A DNA stretch of 64,000 bases from assembly GCF_021134715.1 (NCBI RefSeq), contig NC_060027.1:2666001-2730000 (forward strand), read 5' to 3'. This DNA comes from Daphnia pulex. Taxonomy: Eukaryota > Arthropoda > Branchiopoda > Diplostraca > Daphniidae. Under the pieces are notes generated by a model. That model was not told the origin of the DNA. It searched no databases and saw nothing but the letters and a program-made list of their open reading frames with translations. Shown piece after piece: positions 1-13,500 of the stretch (position 1 is its first letter; every line of letters begins with the position of its first letter). The position numbers and the translations under genes were made by a program.

Positions 1-1277
1 TTTTTTTCTTTCTTTTGTCTTTACTTTGGAATTAGATTTATAATGTTGGTGCCGGGCAGCAGCCCACCGTGATCGCCAGAAGCAGATTAGTAAACAGGTT
101 TCCTTTTTTAAGGTAAGAAAAGGAAAAAAAAGAAAAAGTTTTCCAAATCTTTTGAAAGAAAAAAGAAACACAACTGCATAGCAACGTCAAAGAAAATAAC
201 GGGCGTAGACCATAAGGGGGAAACGACGAGTTGAGGTGAACTTGGAGTTTCAAAGACATTAAAAACGTTGCTGCAGGAGAAAGCAAAACGAAAGGGGAAA
301 CAAGTAGCACAGTTGTCATGCTCTGCCAAGTCAAGGGCTACTGTTCAATCCAATCAAACTTTTGTTGTCAATTTTTTATTTTCCTATACTCACTTCTGCC
401 AAAATGGTCCAAAAAAAGACCTAGAACAGACTGGCGTTGTGTGGTTTGGTGAAGATAAAAGATTCTGATGGGAGAACTTAACTTGACGTTTCAAGTTTTG
501 AACGATGTATAGTAAGCCAATCCTCATGTTCTTTCAAAATGGTGAAATAGACGATGATTTGCTTATTGGACTATTTGGCTGCTTTTGGCTCATAATTTAG
601 AAATTGGAGATGACAAAAGATATGGCGGCTACCCACGGACCATCATTCGCGGATCCCATTTCTTTTGATTTCTTCTTTTCGAGTCATTAACAAAAACTCG
701 ACGTATACTTTCTTTCATCTTTGTCCTATTCAACTTTTTCCCCCTCAGCCTTCTGTTTGGCGCTCGAGCTTTGGACCAATCAATCTAATGAGCTGCTTCT
801 TGTCTTGTTCTTCTCGTTCTTCTCTGTGACTTGAGCAAAGGCAACCCGAAAGAATAATGAGGCTGAAATCCCCGAAAAAAGACAAAGTTGCAGTGCTTAT
901 CAGCCAAGAACAATTAGGCAGTAGCGGCATGCACATTACTACTCATCAACCCCTCGGCTTGCGCTGTGGCCTGGCTGACTCCCCGCCCGCCTGAATCTAT
1001 TGCGTTGCCCCTTTCGATTGCCACCAGCATTCCTGTTTCCTATGTACGAATGTTGGACAATGACTTGATTATTCGGAAACTTTTGAATCGGACCATTAAG
1101 AGACGACACAATTCGGTGGTGCCATCGCTCGTGCGCGCCATGGTGTCAAAATGGAGTCGGACGGACTGGATGTCGCCTGACAGCTACTCGCCCGTCTATT
1201 TAGGCATTTTGAGTTGTTTTAGTGCACGTATACGTCATGCATAAATCCAATGGAGGGGGGGGGAATTGTGTCGGGAG

Positions 1278-1300
1278 TTGTTGTTGCTGCTGTTGCTGCT
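1278..1300. repeat. TTG/CTG trinucleotide microsatellite
   Basis: A short run of interrupted TTG and CTG units lies just after a G8 run. It produces leucine or cysteine runs in forward frames and a glutamine run in the reverse frame, none of which belongs to a supported gene. Confidence 0.7.
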
Positions 1301-4300
1301 CTTGTGTTTGCCTCGCTGGAGGAATGTCGTTGTTTCGGTTCTCTCTCTCTCTCGTCCGTTCTCCTGCGCTCCTTATTTCCCCGTTTCGCCCGTTTTCCGG
1401 TGCGATAAGAAACTTCCTCTCCCTTTTATGGTCAGTCGCCTTCTGCTCGACCAACGCATTTGAGGAAGCAACCACCACTAGAGAGGAAAAAAGAAGAAAA
1501 ATAGTATCGTTTTGATGGAGGTCATTGGCTCGCCAAACTGGATGGCCGCTCGAAGATAAGATGGCGACCGTGACTCGTGTGCGTTTCCTGCGCCACCAAA
1601 TCTGTTGACTTAAAAAAAGAAAGGAGGGCGAAAAAAAAGGCGAGTTTGGATGCTGCTGGTAAAAAAAGGTTCCATTCTAGTTCTATGTGGTCAAGCGAAA
1701 AGTCATCCAATCTTAAGTCTTTTGTCTTGTATATGTATTGTACATGTTCCATGTTGGATTCTCTTTTGCGCAAGCTGGGCTCTCAGTATGTATAGAATCA
1801 CCCCCGGAGAAAGAAAAAGAAAGTGGGCCGCGCGCTCACTCTCTGTGCGGCTGCCGCCCGCGTCCTATTCATGTCCGGTACAGCAGAGTGAGGCTTATAT
1901 CGTACTATGGAGAGACATTAGATCAGGAAGCATTTTCCTGTTGTCATTTTGTCCGCTTTCCTTTTCTCTTTCTCCTTGTGATTCTTGGTGCGTATCCTGC
2001 CGCCCTTGGTAGCCACCAATGATGACATCAAAAGAAAATGGTTCTAAAAGGAAAAAAGAAATTTAAAGACATATGGGAAATGCGTTTTCATCCAGTACAC
2101 ACGGATTTGTGTGTCGGAACAGATTCTGACCGTATGCAAATGCTCTTCAATCTTTTTTCTTTCAAAGTTCATCGACCGCTGAAGAAAATGTGTTTGTCAC
2201 TACAACAGCTCTAGGGCTCCCTTGATTAAGTTATTGTTGACAGTAAGAATGATTGGATTGGAAGGGCAATATTTCCTTAACAGTCGACAGTTTACTTGCA
2301 ACTTGTGTCTGCGGATTCTGACACTTTGATCGTTCCTAGATGTTATTATGACTTATTTCTCTTTTTTCTCTGTGGAAAACGATCAAACTTCTTCGGCGTA
2401 CTGGATAACCCCCCATCTATCTGGAATTGTGTACTGTAGGCCGTTAGACGACGACATTAAACCTCCGCCGGAGTTTCTCGATATGTCGAATGACCGACTC
2501 CAACAGCATATTGCCATCCGCGATTTCTCGAGAATTTATCTTCTCCCTTGTTTAGCACTTACTCTTTGTTTGTTTGTTTTTTTGTTTTTTGTGTTTTTCA
2601 CGACACGAAACGACACATGAATGCCGTCTGCTGGCCGGACACGATATAGCACTCACTTCTTCAATTGTTGTTGCTGTTTTTATTTAGTGTCGATACACAG
2701 TCACTTACCAGAACGCAAGTAGCCCGTAATTTAAAAAAAGCAAACATTTCTGTCCGCTTAACTAATCAAAATTAGATTTTGCGCAACTGAAATAATACAA
2801 TAAAGTCGGAGGTCAGATAAGAGATTGGACGTTCTGATATTTCTTTGGGAGTACGAACTGATTCATCTCATCTAATATGTGGAAGTGGAATCAAAAGACA
2901 GCCCTCACGTCCAGCTATTTGTGTAGTATACATACATAGGCAATCGTGTTTCACGCACGGACGCGCAGAACCATCACGACGTAGAAGAAGGAAGGCCGGG
3001 CAACCAGAAATAAAAAGAGAAAAGGGCACACGGTGTATCCACACACAGGCCATTTACTAACTCAACTATGGCCACTAACTTGGATGGATCGATGACATTG
3101 GCTCCTGTTCTTGCTGCTGGGCTCTCCCGCCGTATTTTTGTATCGCGCCCAGAGGCTTCGCCCCTTTTGATATATACCGGACGGAGAAAAAATCCTATTC
3201 CGATTTTTCCTTTTTTCAAATCGTATAATCGGATTGGCTCTTCTACTTTTTTTTGTCCGCATGAGACTGCTGACTTTTTGTAGGCCTTTTTTTGGAAGAA
3301 AAAAAAGGGTTAGGACAGACGCAACGACCTCAAAACTGCGGATATTTTGTGTGTGTCATTGTTGTCAATTGAACTCGGCGCCATTTTCTCTTGTCGTCAT
3401 CCGCTTCTTTTTTTAAAATTTGTTGAAAGCTTTTTTTTTTATTCTTCCACGTACCGTTAGATATATATCTCCAGTTATCTGAGAATTTCAAGTCATCAAC
3501 TTTTGCTCTATAGCTGCACGTGGCTATGCGATGTCGATCGATGTTCTTTGAACTCTTGAAATTTCTCAATTGTTTGCCAAAACTCTTATTATTAGCGATT
3601 GATGCGCGCTGAATCGTTCCGGCGCTCCATTCATTGCCAAAGTTGACGGCGGAATTCTTTGCTCCTCTTTCACGCCATTCTCTTTCCGATTTCTGATAAT
3701 TGCTTTGATTATTTTTATTATCAAACAAAGTTGTCGTCGGATTTTTCTAAATGAATTTTCAGTGGAAAATCTTTTGTTTGCTCTGTATACCCTCGAATTA
3801 CTTTCGGGAGAAATGTTTATTGATCCCAGCTGTTTTTATTCCCTGAAGGCATCCGATATATACCCTAGACTGGTTCGCTCGCCTTGTTGTGTGCTGGACA
3901 TATTTTGTTGTTGTTGTTTGTCGTTGTGTTTTGTCGTGTCTCTCTCCGAGTACATTATACGTCGTCATCTGAAATGATAACAATAGAAATAACTGGACGG
4001 CCGATGGGTTTTGGCCTTCGCTTCTTGTCAGCGGGGGGCAAATTCTCATTAAGCATCAACTTCATTAGCTTATGGTTCGGGGGACCCGGGAGAGGAGCCC
4101 GGTCTCCAGCTGATACTCTTTAGAAATGAGGAAGAGGGGTGGCTATCTGTCATCAAGGAAATCCAGCTCCAGCGGCTGCTCCAATCCACTATACAAAAGC
4201 TCGCGGTTGAGAGGAAACGTCGTTTGGTGGTGACCAGCGGTCGGCCAAAGAAAAAGATTCACATGCACAAGACGTGTGGAATGATATCAGAGCACAGCCG

Positions 4301-5080
4301 AGCGCGAATATAAAAAAAAGAGAAAAAAACAAAAGAAAGTGATGAAGCGACAGAGGGGTTAGGTCTTCCATCTCTGACTAACTTGTCTCTTTGCCGACCA
4401 ACTTCAGGGTCCATAGACCCCACACTACGGTGGTCTCTGTGGGAAATTTATACCGCGAACCTTTTTACTTGGGGCGGGAGTCTTAAGTCCAGGATTTATA
4501 CGTCTTAACATTTCGGACGTGGGCTGGTATAAAGTACGTTTGTGTAAACAAGGGCAACATCGTGTGGGTTCGTCTAGACATAACAAGAGAGTCGATCCCA
4601 GGTATAGATCTGACAATGTGCGGTCAGGGTTACACGCGAGAGACGCCCTACATCTTTCAGAGCTGCGCAGCCATCACCAAGGATTGTGTGTTGTACACGT
4701 CTTATACAATGAGTGCTAATACAATTAAGGAATTGAATTAGAATTAAGGGCTTCTTTTCTGGTTTTCTTTTGATTGCTGTACCTTTTTAATGTTCGCTTT
4801 TTCTGACGTCAAATGTGTTTTTGTTTTCTGACGTTTTCAGCGTGACATTGATTTGTTGGGGCCGTGAAAAAAAGGGTTTTTGGGTGGGGGCTCACGGTTG
4901 TCTTGGGGATCTCAAGGTTTTTTCTCTTTGGCACCTCCGTTGTTGTTTGCGGCCTCTGCTGGAAGCTTTTATCGGGCGTAACGAAGAAAGTGGAGCAACT
5001 ACTGGGAGATTGTTTACAATATGTATGGCAAGCGCCCTTTTAGCCCCCGACGAAGACTCTTATACCCTGCTAATAAATAC

Positions 5081-5100
5081 CCACCACCACCACCACCACC
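5081..5100. repeat. CCA trinucleotide microsatellite
   Basis: About six perfect CCA units occur here. They create a poly-histidine run in a chance frame and have no visible gene context. Confidence 0.75.
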
Positions 5101-6980
5101 GTGAAGCCGGCATTCTCGTTCAATATTCTCCAACTTTCTCTCTTCTCTTAGTTCTTTTTTTCTTTCGTGAAGAAAAACGGGAATCTGCAGGCTTTATTCC
5201 CTGTCTAAAGCGCTGGCATCTCCAGGGTGACGGCTCTCTCGCGTGAACTGCCAATCTCAAGCCTTTCCACTCCTTCGGGATTGCTTATTAGGTAAGAACA
5301 CGTTCACATTCACGCGGAGAAGAGAGGGGGGTCTTCTTCTTCCTCCCGCACTGCAGCAGCAGCATGCGTCAGGTATACCATTCAAGACGCTGCTGCTGTA
5401 TTAAAAAATGAAAGGGCAAGTCAACTGCACACAATAGCTTTTCTCGGTGCGATATTAACAATGCATATTCATTGCCTATACAATAGCCCCTCCCGCCTGA
5501 TTCTTCCTCTTCTTCTTCTCTACCTATAATATGCTAAATAAGGCCGCTCGTTTTTTCATTTTTCACGGCTCTCTGCTGTGAACTCTCGACTTGACATTTT
5601 CAATGCTGTTTAGATCTCGGCGCAAAAGTCTAGGTAATCACCTGAGTTATAGAGTAGTAGACATTGCGTCTAATCCAACTCTGGCACACCTTCTTCTCAC
5701 CGTGTGTGCGAGATCCTGGAGGATCCGCGGGACTCACCCGCCGATCGATAAGAGTAGACGCAGTATAACGTTGCGAGCGTGTGTACATTTATACGAGGCG
5801 CACGTGGAAATTGGTGTCGGAGAAAGGAGGCAATATTGAATAGCTGTGCTGTTATAGACGACTGTGGCGGGTCAATCAATCAATCAGTCGTTGTGCTGGG
5901 CTCTGATTTCTTATTGATCCCTTTGTCATCACTTTTTTATTTTTTCTTGTTGAGATTTCTTTTTTTTTATTGGCCTTGGATTTCTTATTGATTAGCCCTT
6001 TATGCACTTGATTCACGTACTGTGTGCACGTATATAAATGTACGTGTAGTATATATAGAATCGGAGCTGAGTTGTGTGGACGAGGGGAAGCTGATGGCGC
6101 GGTCGTTCTTCTTGGATCGATTTTTCGCACGGCGGCGGCGGCGGGTGTTTCTTGCGCTGTTTAATTCATTTCCCGTTGAGCACTTTAAATTATTGATCGT
6201 CTTTCCCTTGAAATAATTATCCCAGATCAACGTAAAAGCCTCACCCGCGCCACTGTCAACTTGGTCGTTTTGAAAACTTTGCCCAGTTTAATGAAGTTGG
6301 AAACGTATCAGAAACTAAAGAAGAAAATGAGTTGGTGGCCCTTGTTTTATTATTACGCCTTGCACGACATCTCTTAATCTTTTAAGTGATTCGCCCAAGC
6401 TTTAATTTATTATTTTTTTTTACTTTGGTCGAGGATATTATTAAAAATGAAAGAAAGAAAAACAAAATAATTAAACGGGACACAAACTCCAAAGTGGGTA
6501 CAAAACTTGCAAATGTTAATACACTCTGCATCTTTTTTGAATGATTTATACTTGGTATAGAAGACGGCTGTTTTTGTGGAGATAGCAGAAGAGCAGAGCG
6601 TAAAAACAACTAAGGGGAATCACCTAGAGTGGGCGTCGGGTTTTAACGTCACAACGTGACACGGCGGAATAAGAGTTGTTCAAAAAAATGGATGGTGGGG
6701 GGGCTCCCAAATGCCATTCGATCCTTGAATATTTCAGATGGCAACACCAATAAAAAAGTATTCCAAGGTTGTGCATACAGTCTACGTAGATTCTTGGTTT
6801 AGTATTTTCCTTTTTTAGCTGTAGGTGTTTTTTCATATATATAAAGGTGAAATGTTTTACAACCCGTGTACACCTTTTAGACGTTTGGGGGGTGGGCGCG
6901 CGCGCTAACAATGAAATATTGAGACAGGTATTCCGTGCTGCCGCCAATGTGTATTAGACTGTATAATCACGTAATATATC

Positions 6981-7004
6981 CTCGTCTTCGTCGTCGTCGT
7001 CTTC
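6981..7004. repeat. TCG/TCT trinucleotide microsatellite
   Basis: A CpG-containing tract of TCG and TCT units lies in otherwise AT-rich spacer. Confidence 0.7.
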
Positions 7005-9430
7005 TCTATATACATGTTTATATATAGCTATAGTAGGGAAGACAGACTTGTTGTTTCCGGCTTATACACCTTGTTACGTAGTCTACACACCAGCTCACGC
7101 AAGACTTTAAGGTTGTTATTTCTCCCACACACATTTTTGCGAAAGAAAAAATCGATTGGATCCTGCTGGAAGGGGGGCTGTGAATAGCTGCGGAAGATCC
7201 TGTATCCCTTATAATGCCTGATGTTTCCATACATAAGTTATCATAATTTTGTGAAGGGATGATTCATTTCTCTGCGCTAAATATTGAATAGGTTCTTAGC
7301 GACTGTATGTGTGTGTACTCAAGTTGCTGGCGTTATTGAGTTTATTCCTGTGTACTTTGATGAACTCCGCATCCGCTGGGTGTGAATTATTGAATATCCC
7401 ATCGAAATAGTACATTCATACTGTCTAGGAGATGTTGGTAATCGCCGAAATGAGTTCACTGCTCACAATAATATGCAAATCGTACTCAAACTAATGTCTG
7501 GAGTCTAGACCGTGACGTCAATCGGCTTATTTCCTCGCACGCACTTCTTTCCTCAACCAGAAAACAAACAATCAAACAGCAAAGGATTTAAAAAAAGTGA
7601 GCCGATTGTTTACTTTTGGCTGGTCGCACAGTGCGGACCGGTTGACCCTCTTGTCATTTTTTATTTTTCTCACGAGCTTGAATCAATGACGTAAGAAAAC
7701 TCTGACCCATAATAACCATTTACGACGACAAAGTGTGCACGACATTTTATTGCTGGTCTCTATTAAATAATTTTCGTTAATATTCCGAGTGTGGTGGATG
7801 AAATAAGTTTGAGATTGCAATCACCGCGCGGTACATAATTAGGGAAACTTTTCTCGTCATGTGTACGTGCTTGAGTGATGGTCCGATTCTAATGGCAATG
7901 TTGCGGGTTGGAAACCCCAACCGACAACAATCGCTGGCGGTTATTGAACTCATTCTGTATAGAGTTATCGCTCATCTTTTGAATTGATTTTCGGAATTAA
8001 CAAAAAAAAAAAAACTTTAAAAACTTGGGCGAAGCTTTTCAGATGTGACGCACTTTGCAATCCCGTCACCCAACTTTCCGCTTAAACGAACCGAAAACCT
8101 TGAACGAAACGAAGGAACCAACAAGCGGAGAGTTTCTGAGAAATGAAAATGCCATCACCAATGTGCAAGTGTCTCCCAGCGTTTGTCTGCGCCTTGCTAT
8201 ACGTACATCTCTCTTGTTTTGCGTGTTTTCGTTTCGCGTTTATTACATTGAAACAACTCATTTTCATTGTTGCCAAGTTTTGCATTTTCTGCTCATGTGC
8301 AGATCATGTCAAATGTCTATGAGGAAAGAGGGGAAGTATATTTGATGTAGACGTTTAAGAATCTTGGGTTTATAATTCTGCTGATGGCTTTTATTCATCT
8401 CATTATAATCTGTCAGTCGGGCGTGTTATACTATAGTTTCCCCACCGCGTCTAAAAATAGTAGATAGTCCACATTAAAAATGCGTAGCATGTCCACGTGG
8501 AATCCTCCCCATTTGTTTTAATGATTTGCGAAAAATAAAAATATCTTCCACTTTCGCAGAATATAAAAATTTTTATTTATTTTTTGTTAGAAAAGAAAGA
8601 AGAGATATACGTAGATAAGTATCTGCTAGCGCCCAAGAAAGCCGATTATTGAGATTTTCATCACGAAAAATTGGTGGAGGAAAAAAAGAAGTTTCTTCCG
8701 CTCGGCGACTCTCTTCTCTCTCTTTCCACTCGTTGATTCTCTGCGCACACACACTTGTGCGTGTGTGTATACGTTTCACCCGGCCATTTTTGAAGTATAA
8801 TATTTTGCTTCAGTAATTCCTTGAGGGCTAAACAGATCACTCTTTTGATTTGATTCGCCATCGGTTTTTTTGTGTGTGCATCTTATAGGCTCGGGATATC
8901 CTTTCTCCCAAAATATTCTGACGTGAACGGGCAAATGTAAATGTTGAAAAGATCTTGTGGAGTTAGTGGGAAACCCGACAATTTGTGTTAAAAAAAAACC
9001 CCAAGTTGATGACGTAAATATTCTATATTCAATGGGGGTTCTTGAATAGGAGCTCCGCTATTTTCCAATCTTGTCTTTTTGCCTGCTTAACTTTCTTTTT
9101 ATACCCCGAGTCTAAGTCGTTAGCGATTCTTTTTCTCTCTTCGTCATTTGCGTTGGGCTAAAATAACAAAAGTGGAGAAGAATAAGAAAAACTGCTATAT
9201 TGCCAAGGCGAACATGATTATTCATGATCCTTGTGCGCATCAGGAAAAGACTAGAGAGGCGTACTCATCTGGAAAATCAACGTGAAGAAATATGGGACAC
9301 ACACCAACGATGTTTGGGAGTCAACTACATCAAAGCAATAATCAAATAAGTTTTGCGGGGCCCTCAGCCCAGATCCTGATTTTCTAGACTCCTGATTGTC
9401 GAATCTCTCTCTGTGTGCGCATGCTAGTAG

Positions 9431-9456
9431 TGTGTGTATATATATATATATATATA
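9431..9456. repeat. (TG)n(TA)n dinucleotide microsatellite
   Basis: Three TG units run directly into about ten TA units, a compound dinucleotide repeat in spacer DNA. Confidence 0.85.
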
Positions 9457-10555
9457 AGGCGGCTAGTCTACAGAGTTATATAAACAGAATGATATAGACT
9501 ATGTCTTTCCTCCCTCCCATGACGTGGTTCAATATACATGGATATCCATTTATTAATATTAACGACTCGCGCCAACTTGTATCTCTCGTTACAATAGTTG
9601 AACCAAGTTTGGCAGGACCCAACGTCAGTCGGGAATTCATTTCCCAGGATCGCCAAATGTCACGGGCAACAATATCGGAACTTGAAGGTAATACGCCCGC
9701 TGCTGCTGCCCGGCCGGGAATTAATAAATGAACGCGGCTTACCTTTTTTCGTCTTCTATCGACACCCGCGTTGGTTTTTTCTATTTATTAGTTGTTTAAA
9801 TTTTGTTTCAGGTAGAAAAGGATCGACGAAATTCAATGTGAACAATCACTTGTATTCATTTGTTGATTAGTTTGTTGTCTATTCAAAATATTGAAAAACC
9901 AAAGTTAACATTGACTCGATTCGACGCAGTTGTTGTTCACACGCACAAACGAGTGGGATCGAGTCTCGACACAAATCGATTAATTTTTTTTAAAATTATT
10001 ATTTCTCAAACGACACTTATTTCTTTTCGTTCCAATTTGTGTTGTCCATCTGCGATAATTTGGCCGCTTGTTGAGTGACAGGAAGAACCAATAACGGGAA
10101 GTAGTAGAATTGTGTTCATGGTTCGTTTTTATCTTTTTCAAACCCAAATCAATTCACCTGCTCAACACTTTTAATAGATGAACAACTTAAAGAATTTGAA
10201 CAAATTTTTAAAAGGGGAAGCGCGTAAAAACAAACAAACAAAATAAACAACCCAAAATAGACTGCGCGGAACGAACCGGCAAATAACAGGACTTAGGAAT
10301 GGTCCGGTGCGCGCTGCCAACTAAGCCAAAATCGCCGACTGGAATGCACAGACCGTCAAATACTGATGTCAACATGCCTCGGACACGGGCAACAAAAAAA
10401 CGGGAGAGAGAAAACCGAAAGAGACGGGCAAGAAAAGGCGTGGTGCCGAGTCTGCGCAATCCGCCCAAGGGGCGCGGAAAACAAAAATAAACGAAATAAC
10501 CCCACACACCAAAAAATAATTAAATTCTAAACCATTTCGATTTTTATCTGTTTAA

Positions 10556-13500
10556 TTAATTTGTTGTCGGCGAGTCGGGATCGAAAGTCGAAAAAATATC
10601 GCGACGGACTTGGAGCGGCTGCCGGCCGCCTGGTTGGTCGCTCATTCCCTGGCATCGCCGGATTCTGGCCTTTTTCAATTGGCGGCGGATGAGTTCCAGG
10701 TTGGCCAGCGTTTCGGCCGCTTCGGGCAACAGGCAGGTGAGGACGGCCCTGTGAAGGCATTGGCATTCGGTCCCCGTTTCCTCGTCCGACTCTTTGACGT
10801 CGGTCGAGCTCCGGCATTTATTTCCTCCTTCCGCTCTGTGATCTTCTTTTGATCCGGGCGGCGGCGGTGGTTCCGTTTGAGTCGGGGTTGACGTCACGGC
10901 GGGCGGGAACAATATCCTCGAAGCGTTTCGAGCCTCTTTGGTCTTTTTGTCAAGTGAAGTTTGAATAATTACGGCGGTCGAGGAGTCGGCTACTACTGGC
11001 GGGTGATTTGAATCCTTTTGAGCTGCCGGAATCGTGAGTGCCAATGCCGTGGCGTCTGATGAGACGTCGACCTCTGGGCGGTTGATTGTGCCGGCCATAG
11101 TTTCCTCTGAAGTAGGAGCTTCAAAGTTATTCCAGTCTGAATCGGTCGCCATGGGAGAATAAGGAATAGCGTCACCACCATTTTGATTTGAAATAGCCAT
11201 CGGCCAGCCGGAACAATAAGCCGCCAGTCTTATGCCAGCCGGACTGCCACTGTCTTTATTGTCAATACCGGGGATACTGCTGCTGCGGAGTGGCGGCGAC
11301 GCTATGCGAAATTCTGTTTGCTCGACGGGCGAAATACCAGCAGCAACCGGAATATTATCCGCCCTGGATGCCATTCCGACATCTTGTTGTGGCGGAATTG
11401 CCTTCAGGACGTTGGTCGACTCTGCTGGCTGATCGATAAGATACGGTCCATCATCCACGGTCACGTCCGATATTGTTTCATCCGCATCCGTAATCTCTTC
11501 TCGTTGGCCGGCCCGGCTCGTCGGAGGAGGAGAAAATGCCGATCCGGCAGTGTGGTCGTCATCCTCATCGGCCATCGAATCATCAGCAGCTGGAATCATT
11601 TCGTCCAAATGAGACTGGGCATCGGCAGCTATCGTTTCGGCCTCTGATTCCGGGCCGGCGGAAGAGTCGTCCAGCAGCGCCGCCTGCGGGGTCATCACGT
11701 CTGCTTCGCTTATTTGATCCGACCGGCTGGAAATCGGACTACTGGAAGCGACCGGATTGTCGATTTCATTAGATTTGTGCGTACAAGAAATTTCCGGAAT
11801 CGCATCCGCGTTGACGGAGGGAAGAAGGTCAGCCGCATCGAGCACCTGTAAGGGGATTGCGTTAGTTAAACATTGTCCTACTACGTCATCCGGAATCGGA
11901 TTTGCGGGAACAGCTGCTGGATCGTGGCCCTTAATATCATCCGCATTTGGGGTTGGCTGTCGAGATTCGCCGGATTGGCGGCTCGCTCGAGGCTGATGGA
12001 TGGATGAAAGTGGCCCCCTCTTGGGTATTCTTCTCTTTCGCTGTCTGACAACGGCGATCGATAGCCTTTTACCGAATCGCTTCCGGCGCTCAAACGAGTT
12101 GTTTGGATGGAATTTCCCTTCACTTCCCGTCGTCGTCGTTGTCGCCTCCTCTTTTTTCCCCTTCCGTCCGGCTTTGCTCCGTTCTTTTAAGCTTTTTTGT
12201 CGCTGCTGGATGCAGATAGCCAGTTTGACGGGAAAGTGTGGCCATCCGCCGTAAGGATCATCTGCTGTCGCCTCTGCGTCTTTTATTTGATCGCTGGACA
12301 TTTCCACGAATTCATCTTTGTCCAGCGAGACCTCCCAGGCCAGACTTTGGCGGTTGTTACTATTCCTGTGAATCCCGTCGTCGACGACGGGCTGTCCGGA
12401 ATCTGATCGATCGCCTTCCTCTTCCTCATTCAAACTGTCCGTGTCCGGCTCATCCGGCACATTGACGAGCAATGAGACACTCCGCTTGAGGATTGTTCGA
12501 GGCGGATGATGACTAAGTTTTTGCTGTTGCTGTTGCTGCTGCTGGCGGAAGGCCCATAACTTTCGTTGTCTCACTTTGGCCACTTGGCGTTCCACCCAGC
12601 TCGGCCCGGATGGAGAGACACGCTGGAGAGTCGTGTCATCATCATCATCACCGGGATCATGTTGTTGTTGTGCATCTGTGATGATTTCCAATCTGGGCGA
12701 TGGAGTCATTAGCAGCAGAGGCAGTCGCTGATCCTCTTCATTGGTGAAGGAACTCTCATTGCTGCCAGGCGCTTCCGTCTCCTCCGGAATTGAAACGACG
12801 GGCAATTGAGGCAATTTGTCTCCATTTCGGCAATTGTCGTTATTGGCTTCGTTTGCTTGTTGATTGCTGTCGAAATGAACGTGACGCCCGGCTTTGGCCC
12901 GCCAGGTGAGAGCCCGTCGTTTCAGGATGGATCGCCCGGCGACCAAGGAATCCCAGACCACCGGAGCCTGGGCGACTTGTTTATTAGCACCGGCTTTCTG
13001 ACGTAGAATGTTGTCCAGAGGCTGGCGGATGAACCGCTCCCTGCTAACCAAACTTTCCTTTCGACGGCGTTCTAAAACCGTTTGAATGTAGCGCCATCGT
13101 TCGGCCGCCGCCGTCGACTCCCTCGCCGAAATTGATCTGCAAATTCAAACACCCCGCCCACCAAAAATATAAAAAGTAAATTTATGAGTTAAGAGGACGG
13201 TATAGAAATAGCACAAGTGCTGCAGCTACTACTAATAACCGCCAACATATCCGGAGGTTATTCACCGGAAATGCTCGCAGAGATGAGTGTGATGTGAGGA
13301 GTAACACGCGTCTAATATCCTAGTACATGGAAATCAAACCTTGCGGTTGCTGCTGAGCGTTTCACAAACTTGGCCAAGCGAAATCGAATTTTGCTACTCC
13401 TATATTTCCCTTGCGTAGAGTGTGGGTGGGGGATTAATTTTCAATGAAGCACACAGAGAGCCCAGAGGCATCTACTAGGTCGATCCTATCCACGGCTTAT

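Larger units (their letters stand above)
1..10555. other. Gene-poor region, no supported gene
   Basis: I see no exon chain with matching phases, no domain and no RNA gene on either strand in this 10.5-kb stretch. The many open frames under 150 codons are low-complexity or arise by chance. It holds AT-rich spacer, polypyrimidine runs and several microsatellites. The right end, from about 10.1 to 10.55 kb, is probably the 3' untranslated region of the minus-strand gene that ends at 10556. The rest could be intergenic DNA or a long intron of a gene outside the window. Confidence 0.6.

Noticed and set aside
966..1244. A 92-codon forward open frame of fairly normal composition
   Set aside because: No homologous family recognised, no splice partners and no polyadenylation or promoter context; most likely chance.
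4815..5246. A 143-codon forward open frame with a poly-His run
   Set aside because: Low complexity from a CCA microsatellite and T-rich tracts, no exon partners and no recognisable domain.
10299..10490. A short very basic forward open frame
   Set aside because: It lies in the probable 3' untranslated region of the minus-strand gene and has no supporting signals.
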